Assembly (NCBI GenBank): GCA_020525365.1
Contig: JAIZOF010000001.1
Span: forward strand, 1,077,456-1,141,455
Source: Sulfurovum sp.
GTDB lineage: Bacteria; Campylobacterota; Campylobacteria; Campylobacterales; Sulfurovaceae
Reading direction: 5' to 3'
Length of the DNA stretch: 64,000 nt
Below the pieces are notes generated by a model. That model saw only the letters and a program-made list of their open reading frames with translations, made no database searches and had not been told where the DNA came from. Positions 9,742 to 18,067 of this stretch are shown in pieces. The number at the start of each line of letters is the position of its first letter. Within the stretch, counting starts at the first letter, position 1. A program made the translations under genes and the position numbers.

Positions 9742-9975
9742 AAGCCCACAGACAAAGGAGGTCTTCACCCTACTTATCAAACAACTTACAGTGGGCTACA
9801 CCTGAAGCAGTGGGTAGAATCTTGCTATTGAGATGATACCTTTGAAGAGATTTACCAAATCTCTATTTCTACAGCAATGATCAATTGCATTATAGAGAAA
9901 TATCACCGTACGAATAGAAGCTACATCTACTGGGATTATGAATTTTATGAGATTTGGATCCATAGAAAACACTAG
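9742..9975 (+). pseudogene. Decayed reading frame, unrecognised
   Basis: One frame reads as protein for about 78 codons but is interrupted by a TGA at 9829-9831. After it the frame continues as DDTFEEIYQISISTAMINC, runs on through YWDYEFYEIWIHRKH and ends at TAG 9973. No start codon with a ribosome site is visible. An inverted repeat, AGCCCAC near 9743 and GTGGGCT near 9791, lies at its left end. I do not recognise the family; it is the left edge of the accessory island. Confidence 0.35.
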
Positions 9976-10020
9976 GTTATTTTAGAAAAATAAATTACCT
10001 AAGCTGGGAGAGGTAATTTT

Positions 10021-10218
10021 GCATACACCGAAGCAGATACCAGAGCAAAACTTGTTGACCTCAAATTAAATCTCAGTAACCGGCTAGAACTGCCACTGTC
10101 CGTGAATACTACTTTTACCAATGGGCGTAAGCTCATTGTGGCACCCATCAGATATAGGGCAGATGGATGTATGTCAATAATGTTCGACGACCCAGAAATG
10201 CGTTTTTCAAAGAGGACA
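10021..10218 (+). pseudogene. Relic of a type I restriction enzyme HsdR N-terminus
   Basis: The frame reads AYTEADTRAKLVDLKL, then after a short divergent stretch FTNGRKLIV. This is the opening of many HsdR subunits (AYTEADTRAKLIDP, later FTDGRKL), which translocate and cut DNA in type I restriction. A GAGAGG ribosome-site-like sequence lies just upstream, but the codon where ATG is expected is TTT. Similarity fades after about 60 codons and no nuclease, helicase, hsdM or hsdS sequence follows, so only an N-terminal fragment is left. Confidence 0.6.
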
Positions 10219-10482
10219 ACTCACCATAGGCATCATCCTCTGCACACAGACAAAGACAACACGGTGGTAAATACTCCAGCATCGACAATGAGAAGCTCTT
10301 GTTTCCTCAGTATCAGCTGTAATTCAAGTTTTTCGACAGAAAGAGGAGTTAAAAGCTGAGATCAAGAAGGCTGATGTTAGGAGTTGGAGATGAGGGTGGA
10401 TGATAATGACTGAGATTAAGAGACTTTGAGAGTGCAGCGAATATCTGTAAGGGGCATTTTTGGGTTGGTAGAGGAGAGATTT

Positions 10483-10857
10483 ATGATGAAATTAATTGAA
10501 ACACATAGGGAGATTAAAGGTTTTCGTTCATTTGGAAATCAAAAAATACAAATTTACAATCTTGGTTATGATGAAAAGTATCATGCATTTTTTTACAGTA
10601 ACTCTAAAAAGCGAAAAGCTAAAAAGATGGTATTAACAAACAATATCATTTTAGCTTTCAAGAAAAAAGTTGGTACCGATACATTAAATATGATACTAGA
10701 TAAGTATCATTTACAATTGATTCAAGCAATGGCTATAGGTAATGGTTTTTATGTATTGAGATGTTTAGACAATAACCCTTTAGGCGTTGCAAATCAAATA
10801 TATGAGAATGAAAATAATATTAAATCATCATATCCAGACTGGATGTATTCAAAGTAA
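10483..10857 (+). CDS. Stand-alone subtilase prodomain-like protein
   Basis: This 124-residue protein has no signal peptide. Its C-terminal half (residues about 65-115: TLNMILDKYHLQLIQAMAIG, then LRCLDNNPLGVANQIYE) resembles the inhibitor/chaperone propeptide that precedes the catalytic domain of many S8 proteases. Here it is a separate gene. The chosen ATG follows GAGGAGAG by 4 nt; the frame is open further upstream but without a ribosome site. Its stop overlaps the protease start by one base (TAATG), implying coupled translation. Likely a folding helper or inhibitor of that protease; how it would reach an exported enzyme is unclear. Function is inferred. Confidence 0.7.
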   Translation: MMKLIETHREIKGFRSFGNQKIQIYNLGYDEKYHAFFYSNSKKRKAKKMVLTNNIILAFKKKVGTDTLNMILDKYHLQLIQAMAIGNGFYVLRCLDNNPLGVANQIYENENNIKSSYPDWMYSK

Positions 10858-12326
10858 TGAAATTATTATTGATCCTATTATTGGCAATATTATTAATAGG
10901 TTGTGGAGAAAACAACAAAGAGGACCCACTCAAAAAAGACCAATGGTATTTAGATGGGTCAAAAAATGAATATATTGATATAAACTTACAACATAGTTTA
11001 TATAGAGGGAGAAACGTATTGATAGCCATTGTTGATAATGGTATAGATATTTTTCATGAGGATTTAAAAGAGAATATTGGGGTTGGTAGCTATAGTTATC
11101 TCACAAAAGAGTATAGTTTTAATGATGCAAATCATGGAACCGCATGTGCTGGAATAATCGCAGGGGTTGAAGGAAATGGCAAAGGCATAAGAGGAATTGC
11201 TTCAAAAGCAAAAGTAATAGGCTACAATGCATTAAAAGTACCATCTATTAGTAATATTGCAGATGCGCTTATAAGAAATAAAGAAAAAGTTTGGATTTCA
11301 AATAATAGTTGGGGTGATTTTAATTCATGGGGTGAGCCATTATTATTAAGAAGCATCGAAGAAGAGGCCTTAAAAGATGGTGTGCGGTATGGTAGAAATG
11401 GAAAAGGTATTATTTATGTATTTAGTGCGGGAAATGGTTCAGCAGACGAGAAGAGTGTGCCAACTGACAATGTCAATTATAGTGGATTAGTGAACAACAG
11501 ATATACAATACCAGTTGGTGCAGTTGATGAATTTGGTAAAAAAGCCCACTATTCAGAAGTGGGTGCTACATTAATTGTTGTTGCTCCATCAAAAGGGAGT
11601 ACTGAAGGGGCTGGAATTGTTACAACAGATGTGACAGGAGAAAAGGGTTACAACCCTGAAACTTTCCCTAGTGATTATAAAAATCACAGTTATACCAAGA
11701 ATTTTGGCGGAACTTCTGCATCAGCACCCATGGTAAGTGGTGTTGTTGCATTAATGCTTGAAGCAAATTCGCATTTAACTTGGCGAGATGTTAGAATGGT
11801 ATTGGCTCAAAGTGCTACTAAAAATGACCCCAACGATAGTGATTGGGAGTACAATGGTGCAAATTTGCATATTAACCATAAATATGGATTTGGTTTAGTC
11901 AATGCAAAAGAAGCCATAGATTTAGCATTAAATTGGAAGGGTGTAGCAGAGGAAAAATTGATAGAAAAATTTCAAGATGTTAATGTATCAATTCCTGACA
12001 ATAATGACAATGGGGTAGATGGTGTTATCAATATAGAAAAAAATATTTCTATTGAATTTATTGATATTTATTTTAATACAAATGATCATCAAAAATTAGG
12101 AGATTTAGAAATTACTCTCATATCACCATATGGAACAAAAAGTATATTGGCACAAAGACATGAAGAAGCGTTTGAGGGTATTTTTAAATATAATAATTGG
12201 AGGTTTGGAACAATGAGACATCTTAATGAGTATTCAAAGGGTGAATGGAAATTGCAAGTAAAAGATTTACGAGAAGGCAATAGTGGTACTTTTATATCGT
12301 GGGGATTAAAAATTTATGGGCATTAG
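10857..12326 (+). CDS. Kexin-like S8 serine protease, lipoprotein, with P domain
   Basis: This 489-residue subtilisin-family protease begins with a lipoprotein signal (LLIGC, lipidated Cys16). The catalytic triad is complete: Asp60 in IAIVDNGID, His93 in NHGTACAG and Ser287 in GGTSASAPMVSG, with the oxyanion Asn in FSAGNG. The last 130 or so residues form a proprotein-convertase P domain (GDLEITLISPYGTKSIL, ending GTFISWGLKIYGH). It has no N-terminal prodomain, consistent with the upstream gene supplying it. It is probably anchored in the cell envelope and cuts exported proteins. It lies between decayed sequences and looks horizontally acquired. Confidence 0.9.
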   Translation: MKLLLILLLAILLIGCGENNKEDPLKKDQWYLDGSKNEYIDINLQHSLYRGRNVLIAIVDNGIDIFHEDLKENIGVGSYSYLTKEYSFNDANHGTACAGIIAGVEGNGKGIRGIASKAKVIGYNALKVPSISNIADALIRNKEKVWISNNSWGDFNSWGEPLLLRSIEEEALKDGVRYGRNGKGIIYVFSAGNGSADEKSVPTDNVNYSGLVNNRYTIPVGAVDEFGKKAHYSEVGATLIVVAPSKGSTEGAGIVTTDVTGEKGYNPETFPSDYKNHSYTKNFGGTSASAPMVSGVVALMLEANSHLTWRDVRMVLAQSATKNDPNDSDWEYNGANLHINHKYGFGLVNAKEAIDLALNWKGVAEEKLIEKFQDVNVSIPDNNDNGVDGVINIEKNISIEFIDIYFNTNDHQKLGDLEITLISPYGTKSILAQRHEEAFEGIFKYNNWRFGTMRHLNEYSKGEWKLQVKDLREGNSGTFISWGLKIYGH

Positions 12327-13327
12327 GTGCAACAAAACCTCATATTAAAAATAAATGTATCAATAAAATCGATTTAAGCGAAGATACTATTGCCCATCAA
12401 AAAACAAAAAAATAGTTTCGTTAGATTATGTTAGCAGATATCTATTTTGAAGATAAGGCATACGAGAATAAAAACAACGATAGATCAAGGGGTGCGTACA
12501 ACTATATATTTTAAAATGTTTTGTTATCATAGACCTAAAAAGAAGCAAACGCACGCATTAGGACATAGGAAAGATGGGTATGTATGTCAATATGTTCGAT
12601 GACTTAGAGATAAACAAGGCAGAAGAAGCAGAGCTAGATGGGAAGGGTTATACACCTACATCATAGACCAGAAGTACTGTTGGGATGTTTTGGGTTTGTC
12701 CTAAAGATGCCAAGCTTGACCTGATGAGTGCTTATGGGACATTCCGCTAGGAGTTTAGAATGGAGTTGTTTTTAATCTAAGGGCTTTAAATCTATCACGG
12801 CTGGATGAAAACAGGAAGTATGGGCAAGATAGGGCTATTTTGAAAGTTTATAGACCTGTATTGGCATCGGGCAGAGGCGAGGTGCTGACATCATCGACGA
12901 GATGGACTTCACTCTTTCGGCTGATCTGGTTTTAGCTTCCTTAACATTTACGAAAACTTTAAAGATATGGACAGATATCAGTTCATATATTACATGTTCC
13001 AACAACCTAAATGAGTCAAAAGAAAATGAATGTTATTAAATTGTAATTCCACCACTAAAAATCCAACAAAAACCGTCACCTACCTGGGGACAAATCCTCC
13101 TAAAAACAGAGAAAACCCAAACAGGCACAACAAGAGAAGATGCAGAGCCTTAAAGATTGAAAGCTCTTCACTTTAGACAGGGCTTTTAGAGGGGAAAGGT
13201 GAGGGGTAGGTCTTACAGCAATATAGTTTTAAAAAAGCAGAAAAAGTTTGAGATGTTTAAATAATAGTGGGTTTTTGAAGTGAGTGATAGTTATAGTTGT
13301 GGATGACATAGAATTTCAGATGCTCTC
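12327..13327. other. Degenerate 1-kb intergenic region
   Basis: No intact gene is visible here. It holds one relic frame (12580-12750, listed separately) and scattered short frames, one of which near 12890 reads GADIIDEMDFTLSADLVLAS. Near 12571 there is a phrase resembling one at 10168 on the other side of the protease unit. The last 250 bases before ftsY show no recognisable coding sequence. Confidence 0.6.
12580..12750 (+). pseudogene. Broken reading frame, unrecognised
   Basis: One frame reads MYVNMFDDLEINKAEEAEL, continues to GKGYTPTS, hits TAG at 12664-12666, then continues in the same frame as TRSTVGMFWVCPKDAKLDLM until another TAG at 12748. The composition is protein-like, and the opening resembles MSIMFDDPEM coded near 10171. 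I do not know the family. Confidence 0.35.
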
Positions 13328-14194
13328 TTATATAAAGATTTCATCCAAAATGGTATTAACATACTCATTGGCTTTGAAGCGAATCATATCTTTGGTTTCT
13401 TCTCCTGTACCAATATAGAAGATAGGTATTTGGATTTCATCAGCAATACTGAGTATCGACCCACCTTTGGCCGTACCATCAAGTTTGGTAATAATGATAC
13501 CATCAATACCTACCATTTCGTCAAAGGCTTTTGCTTGATTGATAGCAGAACTTCCTTGTGTTCCGTCAAGAATAAGCATTTTTCGGTGCGGTGCACCCTC
13601 CATTGCCTTCCCTGCAACACGAATCATCTTTTTGAGTTCTTTGCCCAGATTGGTTTGCGTATGAAGACGACCTGCTGTGTCAATGATGACATGATCCAAA
13701 CTCTTTGCCTTGGCTGTTGTAACAGTGTCATAAACCACCGCCGAAGGATCATTCCCTTGACGGGTTGCAACAATGGGAATATCTAGTCTGTTTGCCCAGC
13801 GTGACAACTGTTCAATCGCAGCAGCACGAAAAGTATCACCTGCACCAAGAATCACTTTTTTCCCTTCTTGTTTGTAGCGATAGGCAAGTTTTGAGATAGT
13901 GGTGGTTTTGCCTGCGCCATTAACGCCAATTACTATCTCTACATAAGGAGTGACATCATTCTCTTTCCAGTCTGCTTTATATTGAAATACGGAAATAAGA
14001 GAGTTGAATGCCTGTATACGACTGATGGTCTCTGGTAGTGTTTCGAGTAGACGTTCAATAAGTCCATAGTTGACATCAGCTTCAAGTAGAACTTCTTCAA
14101 ACTCTTCTTTGGGTATCTCTTTTCTCTTTATTGACACCACTTTCTTGGCGGTATCAGTTGTTTTTCCAAATGATTTTTTTAATATATTAAACAT
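13328..14194 (-). CDS. ftsY: Signal recognition particle receptor FtsY
   Basis: FtsY (288 residues) is the membrane-associated SRP GTPase that delivers ribosomes carrying membrane proteins to SecYEG. A short N domain (about residues 10-75) precedes the G domain with P-loop GVNGAGKTT (90-98), DTFRAAA, DTAGR (172-176) and TKLDGTAKGG (from 236). It lacks the long acidic A domain of E. coli FtsY, as in other Campylobacterota. It is followed 11 nt upstream on the same strand by a thioredoxin-fold lipoprotein gene and is probably co-transcribed with it. Confidence 0.97.
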   Translation of the reverse strand: MFNILKKSFGKTTDTAKKVVSIKRKEIPKEEFEEVLLEADVNYGLIERLLETLPETISRIQAFNSLISVFQYKADWKENDVTPYVEIVIGVNGAGKTTTISKLAYRYKQEGKKVILGAGDTFRAAAIEQLSRWANRLDIPIVATRQGNDPSAVVYDTVTTAKAKSLDHVIIDTAGRLHTQTNLGKELKKMIRVAGKAMEGAPHRKMLILDGTQGSSAINQAKAFDEMVGIDGIIITKLDGTAKGGSILSIADEIQIPIFYIGTGEETKDMIRFKANEYVNTILDEIFI

Positions 14195-14205
14195 AATAAA
14201 CCTTT

Positions 14206-14844
14206 TTATTGCAACAGTACTTTAACATCGTGTTCAATCATCTCAATTGGAACAATACCCTCATAATGACGATAGTAGTTTCCCTTATAATAAATAATAG
14301 TTAGAGGAATAGAGAAAGTTTCTGCCATATGCATATTTTTAAGTATTTTTTTTACAAAACGGTCATTGTCGTCACTACTTGAGATAAAATAGTCTACTTG
14401 GGTTTTTAAGATAAATGCTTCAAGATCCTTCAAGTACTTATTGGGATGAATCATGATTCCCATAACAAATATATCATGAGAGTATTTTTTCTGAAGGTCT
14501 GAAAGATAGGGGGCTTCCGATTGACAAGGAAGTGACCATGTGCTAAAAAAATTAAGAACAACAATAGGCTGTGAAATATCTTTAAAAAGGAGCTGATTGT
14601 TCTCAACAGAGAGTATATGTGCTATCTTTTTTTGATCTTTAAAATTGAAAGTGTTCTCTTTGTTTAGATGGGAGTTAGGGATATTGGTGTACTCTTTGCT
14701 ATTATTTGACTCTGTTAGATTTTGGGATAGAGGTTTTGTTATGTTTCCGTTATCAAGAGGAGACTCTTTTGGCTTTTCGTTGCACCCAAAGAAGAGTAGC
14801 ATGAGGGCAAAAAGTGGGAATCCAATAGTAAAGAGTACTTTCAC
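14206..14844 (-). CDS. TlpA-like thioredoxin-fold lipoprotein with SxxC active site
   Basis: This 212-residue protein has a lipoprotein signal (LLFFGC, Cys21), an Asn/Ser/Lys-rich linker to about residue 75, and a thioredoxin fold of the TlpA/ResA type (VVLNFFSTWSLPCQSEAPYL). The usual WCxxC is WSLPC, so the nucleophilic first Cys is Ser and only the second Cys remains. Normal disulfide exchange is therefore unlikely; it might trap mixed disulfides, bind a ligand or be a pseudo-enzyme. I chose the GTG at 14844 because AAAAGGA lies 5 nt upstream and it gives a clean signal peptide; a GTG nine codons earlier lacks a ribosome site. Confidence 0.8.
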   Translation of the reverse strand: MKVLFTIGFPLFALMLLFFGCNEKPKESPLDNGNITKPLSQNLTESNNSKEYTNIPNSHLNKENTFNFKDQKKIAHILSVENNQLLFKDISQPIVVLNFFSTWSLPCQSEAPYLSDLQKKYSHDIFVMGIMIHPNKYLKDLEAFILKTQVDYFISSSDDNDRFVKKILKNMHMAETFSIPLTIIYYKGNYYRHYEGIVPIEMIEHDVKVLLQ

Positions 14845-14965
14845 GCATTTCCTTTTGGTATAATTGGGCACAATAGCATAAACTACTTATAGGGTTTAAT
14901 TCATATTCATTGAATAACCTAAAACTATTGAAAGCGGAAATTATACCTAAAGAGCACTAAAAAGA

Positions 14966-15517
14966 ATGGAAGAAAAGAAAAAAACCTTAAAGAAAATATT
15001 TCGCCAAAAATGTCTAAATAGGCTTAGAAAAAGTAGTAGAAAAAGTACCTATATGAAAGACAAGAGTGTGTTGAAAAAACTATATAAAGTGATTGAAAAA
15101 GAGAATGTAAAATCTTTAATGCTCTACCTACCTCTGAAAATAGAAGTCGATATTTGTCCTTTAATACGTCGGCTTAGACAGAAAAGGTGCAGGATATATG
15201 TACCCTTTATGGAAGGTGAAAGTTTTAGATTGGTAAAATATAGATACCCATTGATAATAAAGCATTTTGGTATTAAAGAACCAAAAAACTCAAGACAATA
15301 TAGAAATAAACAGATAGATTTAGCAGTCGTACCAATAGTAGGAATAGATATTACATATAGACGTGTAGGATTCGGTAAAGGGATGTACGACAGATTTTTT
15401 AAAAAAGAGATTAAAAATATAAAAAAAATAGTATTTGTAGCACGAGAATTGTGCTACAGCAAAGAGATTGTGACAGATCATTATGATATTAAAGCAGATT
15501 TGGTTATTGTGCCGTAA
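14966..15517 (+). CDS. 5-formyltetrahydrofolate cyclo-ligase
   Basis: This 183-residue protein converts 5-formyl-THF to 5,10-methenyl-THF with ATP, recovering the stable folate storage form. The signature GIDITYRRVGFGKGMYDRFF near residue 128 contains the glycine-rich phosphate-binding loop, and MLYLPLKIEVD and YVPFMEGESF match the family. It is very Lys/Arg-rich at the N-terminus. It lies upstream of rny on the same strand with a 52-nt gap. Identity is confident. Confidence 0.92.
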   Translation: MEEKKKTLKKIFRQKCLNRLRKSSRKSTYMKDKSVLKKLYKVIEKENVKSLMLYLPLKIEVDICPLIRRLRQKRCRIYVPFMEGESFRLVKYRYPLIIKHFGIKEPKNSRQYRNKQIDLAVVPIVGIDITYRRVGFGKGMYDRFFKKEIKNIKKIVFVARELCYSKEIVTDHYDIKADLVIVP

Positions 15518-15569
15518 AGGGCGGAAATATATTTTTAGTACTCTTTTCTGTTAAGGAAAAGGATATAGA

Positions 15570-17096
15570 ATGACAGGAATGGTTATCTTTTCTGGTATTT
15601 TTGGGATATTGATAGGCATAGGTATTGGGTACCTATGGCTGATAAAGAGTAGCAAAAATACATTTGCATATTATGAACTAGAAGCCAAAGCCAAAGCAAA
15701 AGCTATTAGCAACGAAGCAGAACTGTTATTGCAAGAGGCAAAAGTTAAACTAAAAGCCAAAGCATTAGAACAAGAATCAGAGTTGCAAGAACGTATTGCA
15801 GAGATTGATGAACGCAACCGTACACTTACCCTAAAACACAAAGAACTTGAGACAAAGCAGGAGCGCATACAATACTTCGAAAATAGCCTCTATGAAAAAG
15901 AAGAAAGGCTTAAACAGCTTGAGATACAGAAGCAAAAACAGATAGATGATGCAATAGACAAACTTCAAAATAGTGCCACCTTGACAAGAGAAGAGGCAAG
16001 AGATTATATTCTCAAGAGGGTAGAGGAGCAGAGTAGGCTAGAGATTGCTGTAAATATTCGTAAATATGAACGACTTGCAAGAGAAGAGGCAGAAAAAAAG
16101 GCTAATTATATCTTAGCGCAGGCAACTACTCGTTTTGCTGGCGAGTTTGCGGGAGAAAGATTAATTAACTTTATTAACCTTCCTAGTGATGAACACAAGG
16201 GACGTATTATTGGAAAAGAGGGGCGCAATATCAAGGTACTCGAGATGTTACTTGGTGTAGATATTGTTATCGATGAGACCCCAGGAGTTATTCTTGTAAG
16301 TTCCTTTAATCTTTACCGTCGTACCATTGCTACCCGTGTGATTGAGATACTTGTAGAGGATGGTCGTATTCATCCTAAACGCATTGAAGAAGTATATGAG
16401 AAGGTAGAGAAAGAGTTTGAGCAGAAGACCTATGAAGAGGGAGAGAATATTTTGATAGATCTAGGACTTTTTTCGATGCACGAGGAGCTTGTTAAGCTTC
16501 TTGGGAAATTGAAATATCGCGCTAGCTATGGACAGAATGCACTTTCCCATACACTTGAGGTTGCTAAGCTTGCTAGGGTGATGGCGGCAGAGATGGGGGG
16601 TGATGAAAAGCTTGCCATGCGTGCAGGATTATTGCATGATATCGGCAAGGCATTGACACAGGATCTTGGTGGATCACACGTAGAGATAGGAGTAGAGCTC
16701 TGTCGGCGTTACAATGAGCATCCTACGGTGATTAATGCGATTTATGCGCATCATGGACATGAAGAACCTGACTCTGTAGAGAGTGCGGCTGTTTGTGCAG
16801 CAGACACACTTAGTGCTGCACGTCCAGGCGCAAGAAGAGAGGTGCTTGAGAGTTTTACTATGCGGGTTAAAGAGATTGAAGAGATTGCTATCTCTAGACT
16901 TAACGTGGAAAAAGCCTACGCCATTAATGCTGGACGAGAGGTTCGTGTCTTTGTTAATGCATACAAAATAAATGATAATGAAGCAGTGCTTCTAAGTAAA
17001 GAGATTGCTAAGGAGATTGCCGAAAAAGTACAATTCCCTGGGGAGATTAAGGTAAATGTCATTCGAGAGACAAGGGCAGTAAGTATTGCCAAATAG
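15570..17096 (+). CDS. rny: Ribonuclease Y
   Basis: RNase Y (508 residues) is the membrane-anchored endoribonuclease that initiates mRNA decay. It has one N-terminal membrane helix (residues about 4-25), a long Lys/Glu/Ala-rich coiled coil (about 30-190), a KH RNA-binding domain with IGKEGRNIKVLE, and an HD domain with LLHDIGKAL (His356-Asp357), a second histidine in HVEIGVEL and HHGHEEP. The length matches family members. AAAAGGATAT precedes the ATG. It may form a unit with the folate enzyme before it. Confidence 0.96.
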   Translation: MTGMVIFSGIFGILIGIGIGYLWLIKSSKNTFAYYELEAKAKAKAISNEAELLLQEAKVKLKAKALEQESELQERIAEIDERNRTLTLKHKELETKQERIQYFENSLYEKEERLKQLEIQKQKQIDDAIDKLQNSATLTREEARDYILKRVEEQSRLEIAVNIRKYERLAREEAEKKANYILAQATTRFAGEFAGERLINFINLPSDEHKGRIIGKEGRNIKVLEMLLGVDIVIDETPGVILVSSFNLYRRTIATRVIEILVEDGRIHPKRIEEVYEKVEKEFEQKTYEEGENILIDLGLFSMHEELVKLLGKLKYRASYGQNALSHTLEVAKLARVMAAEMGGDEKLAMRAGLLHDIGKALTQDLGGSHVEIGVELCRRYNEHPTVINAIYAHHGHEEPDSVESAAVCAADTLSAARPGARREVLESFTMRVKEIEEIAISRLNVEKAYAINAGREVRVFVNAYKINDNEAVLLSKEIAKEIAEKVQFPGEIKVNVIRETRAVSIAK

Positions 17097-17148
17097 GTTT
17101 TTTATTATTTATCAAACATAAGAAGGTTATAATATTGGCTAAATTGAT

Positions 17149-17481
17149 ATGATAGAGGTAGATGTGAAGAGATGTGAAGAGATTGTAGCAAATGTAAGAA
17201 TGGAAGAGTGTTATGCCGGTTTGAGTTTGGTATTTGATGACAACAGAACGGATTTGAAAGAGAAGATTGATGTGGCAATTGAGAAAACATGCCAGCAAAC
17301 CGGTCTTAAGCCACTTGTGTTTAACAATACCAATACAGATAAATTTAACCATGAAGCATTTTATGTTGAGTTTACAGATGAAGCACAAAGAGAGAGCGGT
17401 GCGTTTTTTGAGGCATTGTTAGGTGAATTAAATATTGATAAATGTATCAATGATGTAATTAAAGAGGAGTACAGATTATGA
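17149..17481 (+). CDS. Small conserved-looking protein of unknown function
   Basis: This 110-residue soluble acidic protein has no signal peptide or membrane segment and four cysteines (9, 21, 48, 99). I do not recognise the family. A GTG five codons after the first ATG has AGAGG 5 nt upstream, so the true start may be 17164. Its stop overlaps the start of the cyclophilin gene (ATGA), so the two are translationally coupled. Being coupled to genes of RNA turnover and protein folding is the only functional hint. Confidence 0.75.
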   Translation: MIEVDVKRCEEIVANVRMEECYAGLSLVFDDNRTDLKEKIDVAIEKTCQQTGLKPLVFNNTNTDKFNHEAFYVEFTDEAQRESGAFFEALLGELNIDKCINDVIKEEYRL

Positions 17482-18023
17482 GAAGAAAATTTTTAAAGAC
17501 AGTTTTAATATTAGCAGCAAGCATGGGTCTATTGTGTGCCTCTGAAACAAAAGTACAAATTGTAGTACTCGAAACCAATGTTGGAAAGATTGAACTAAAA
17601 ATGTTCCCCAAGGTAGCACCACTTGCGGTAGAGAACTTTGTAACCCATATCAAGAATGGTTACTATAATGGGATCATTTTTCATCGTGTTATCAAAGGTT
17701 TTATGATTCAAGGTGGTGACCCGACAGGAACAGGTAGAGGTGGAGAATCTATTTGGCATAAAGAATTTAAGAATGAGTATGCACCAAACCTAGTATTTGA
17801 TAGACCGTTTTTGCTTGCCATGGCAAATCATGGACCAAATACCAATGGGAGTCAGTTCTTTATCACTACAGTTCCAACACCGTATCTTAATGGTGGTTAC
17901 ACTATCTTTGGTGAAGTGGTTAAAGGGAAGAAGACTGTTAAAAAGATAGAAAATGTAACAACGAGTGCCACTGATAGACCACTATTTGATATAAAAATTA
18001 AAAAAGCCTATCTAAAAAAGTAG
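17478..18023 (+). CDS. Exported cyclophilin-type peptidyl-prolyl isomerase
   Basis: This 181-residue cyclophilin has a signal peptide (cleavage about residue 21, LLCAS) and so probably acts in the periplasm. The core is intact: FHRVIKGFMIQGGDPTGTG (catalytic Arg in FHRV, then Met-Gln-Gly-Gly), LAMANHGPNTNGSQFFIT and TIFGEVVKG. It catalyses cis-trans isomerisation of X-Pro bonds in exported proteins. It starts in a 4-nt overlap with the upstream small gene. Confidence 0.95.
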   Translation: MRRKFLKTVLILAASMGLLCASETKVQIVVLETNVGKIELKMFPKVAPLAVENFVTHIKNGYYNGIIFHRVIKGFMIQGGDPTGTGRGGESIWHKEFKNEYAPNLVFDRPFLLAMANHGPNTNGSQFFITTVPTPYLNGGYTIFGEVVKGKKTVKKIENVTTSATDRPLFDIKIKKAYLKK

Positions 18024-18067
18024 CAGACAGCAATGTTGTACGCTCTACTTTGATAAATTGAAGGATA

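Larger units (their letters stand above)
9698..10482. other. Degenerate intergenic region with gene fragments
   Basis: This 785-base stretch between the second rhodanese and the protease unit holds the two relics listed separately and no intact gene. The remainder has short frames with frequent stops in all readings. The GC content of parts of it looks a little higher than the flanking genes, as expected for imported DNA, but I did not compute it. Confidence 0.6.

Noticed and set aside
9728-9775. Phrase TTAGTTTAATGGTA resembling a tRNA D-arm
   Set aside because: The expected anticodon and T-arm stems and the 3' acceptor do not follow; no cloverleaf can be drawn, so it is chance within decayed DNA.
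13060-13200. Possible IS end or small RNA before ftsY
   Set aside because: I found no matching terminal inverted repeats, target duplication, or convincing hairpin-plus-T-run in this stretch.
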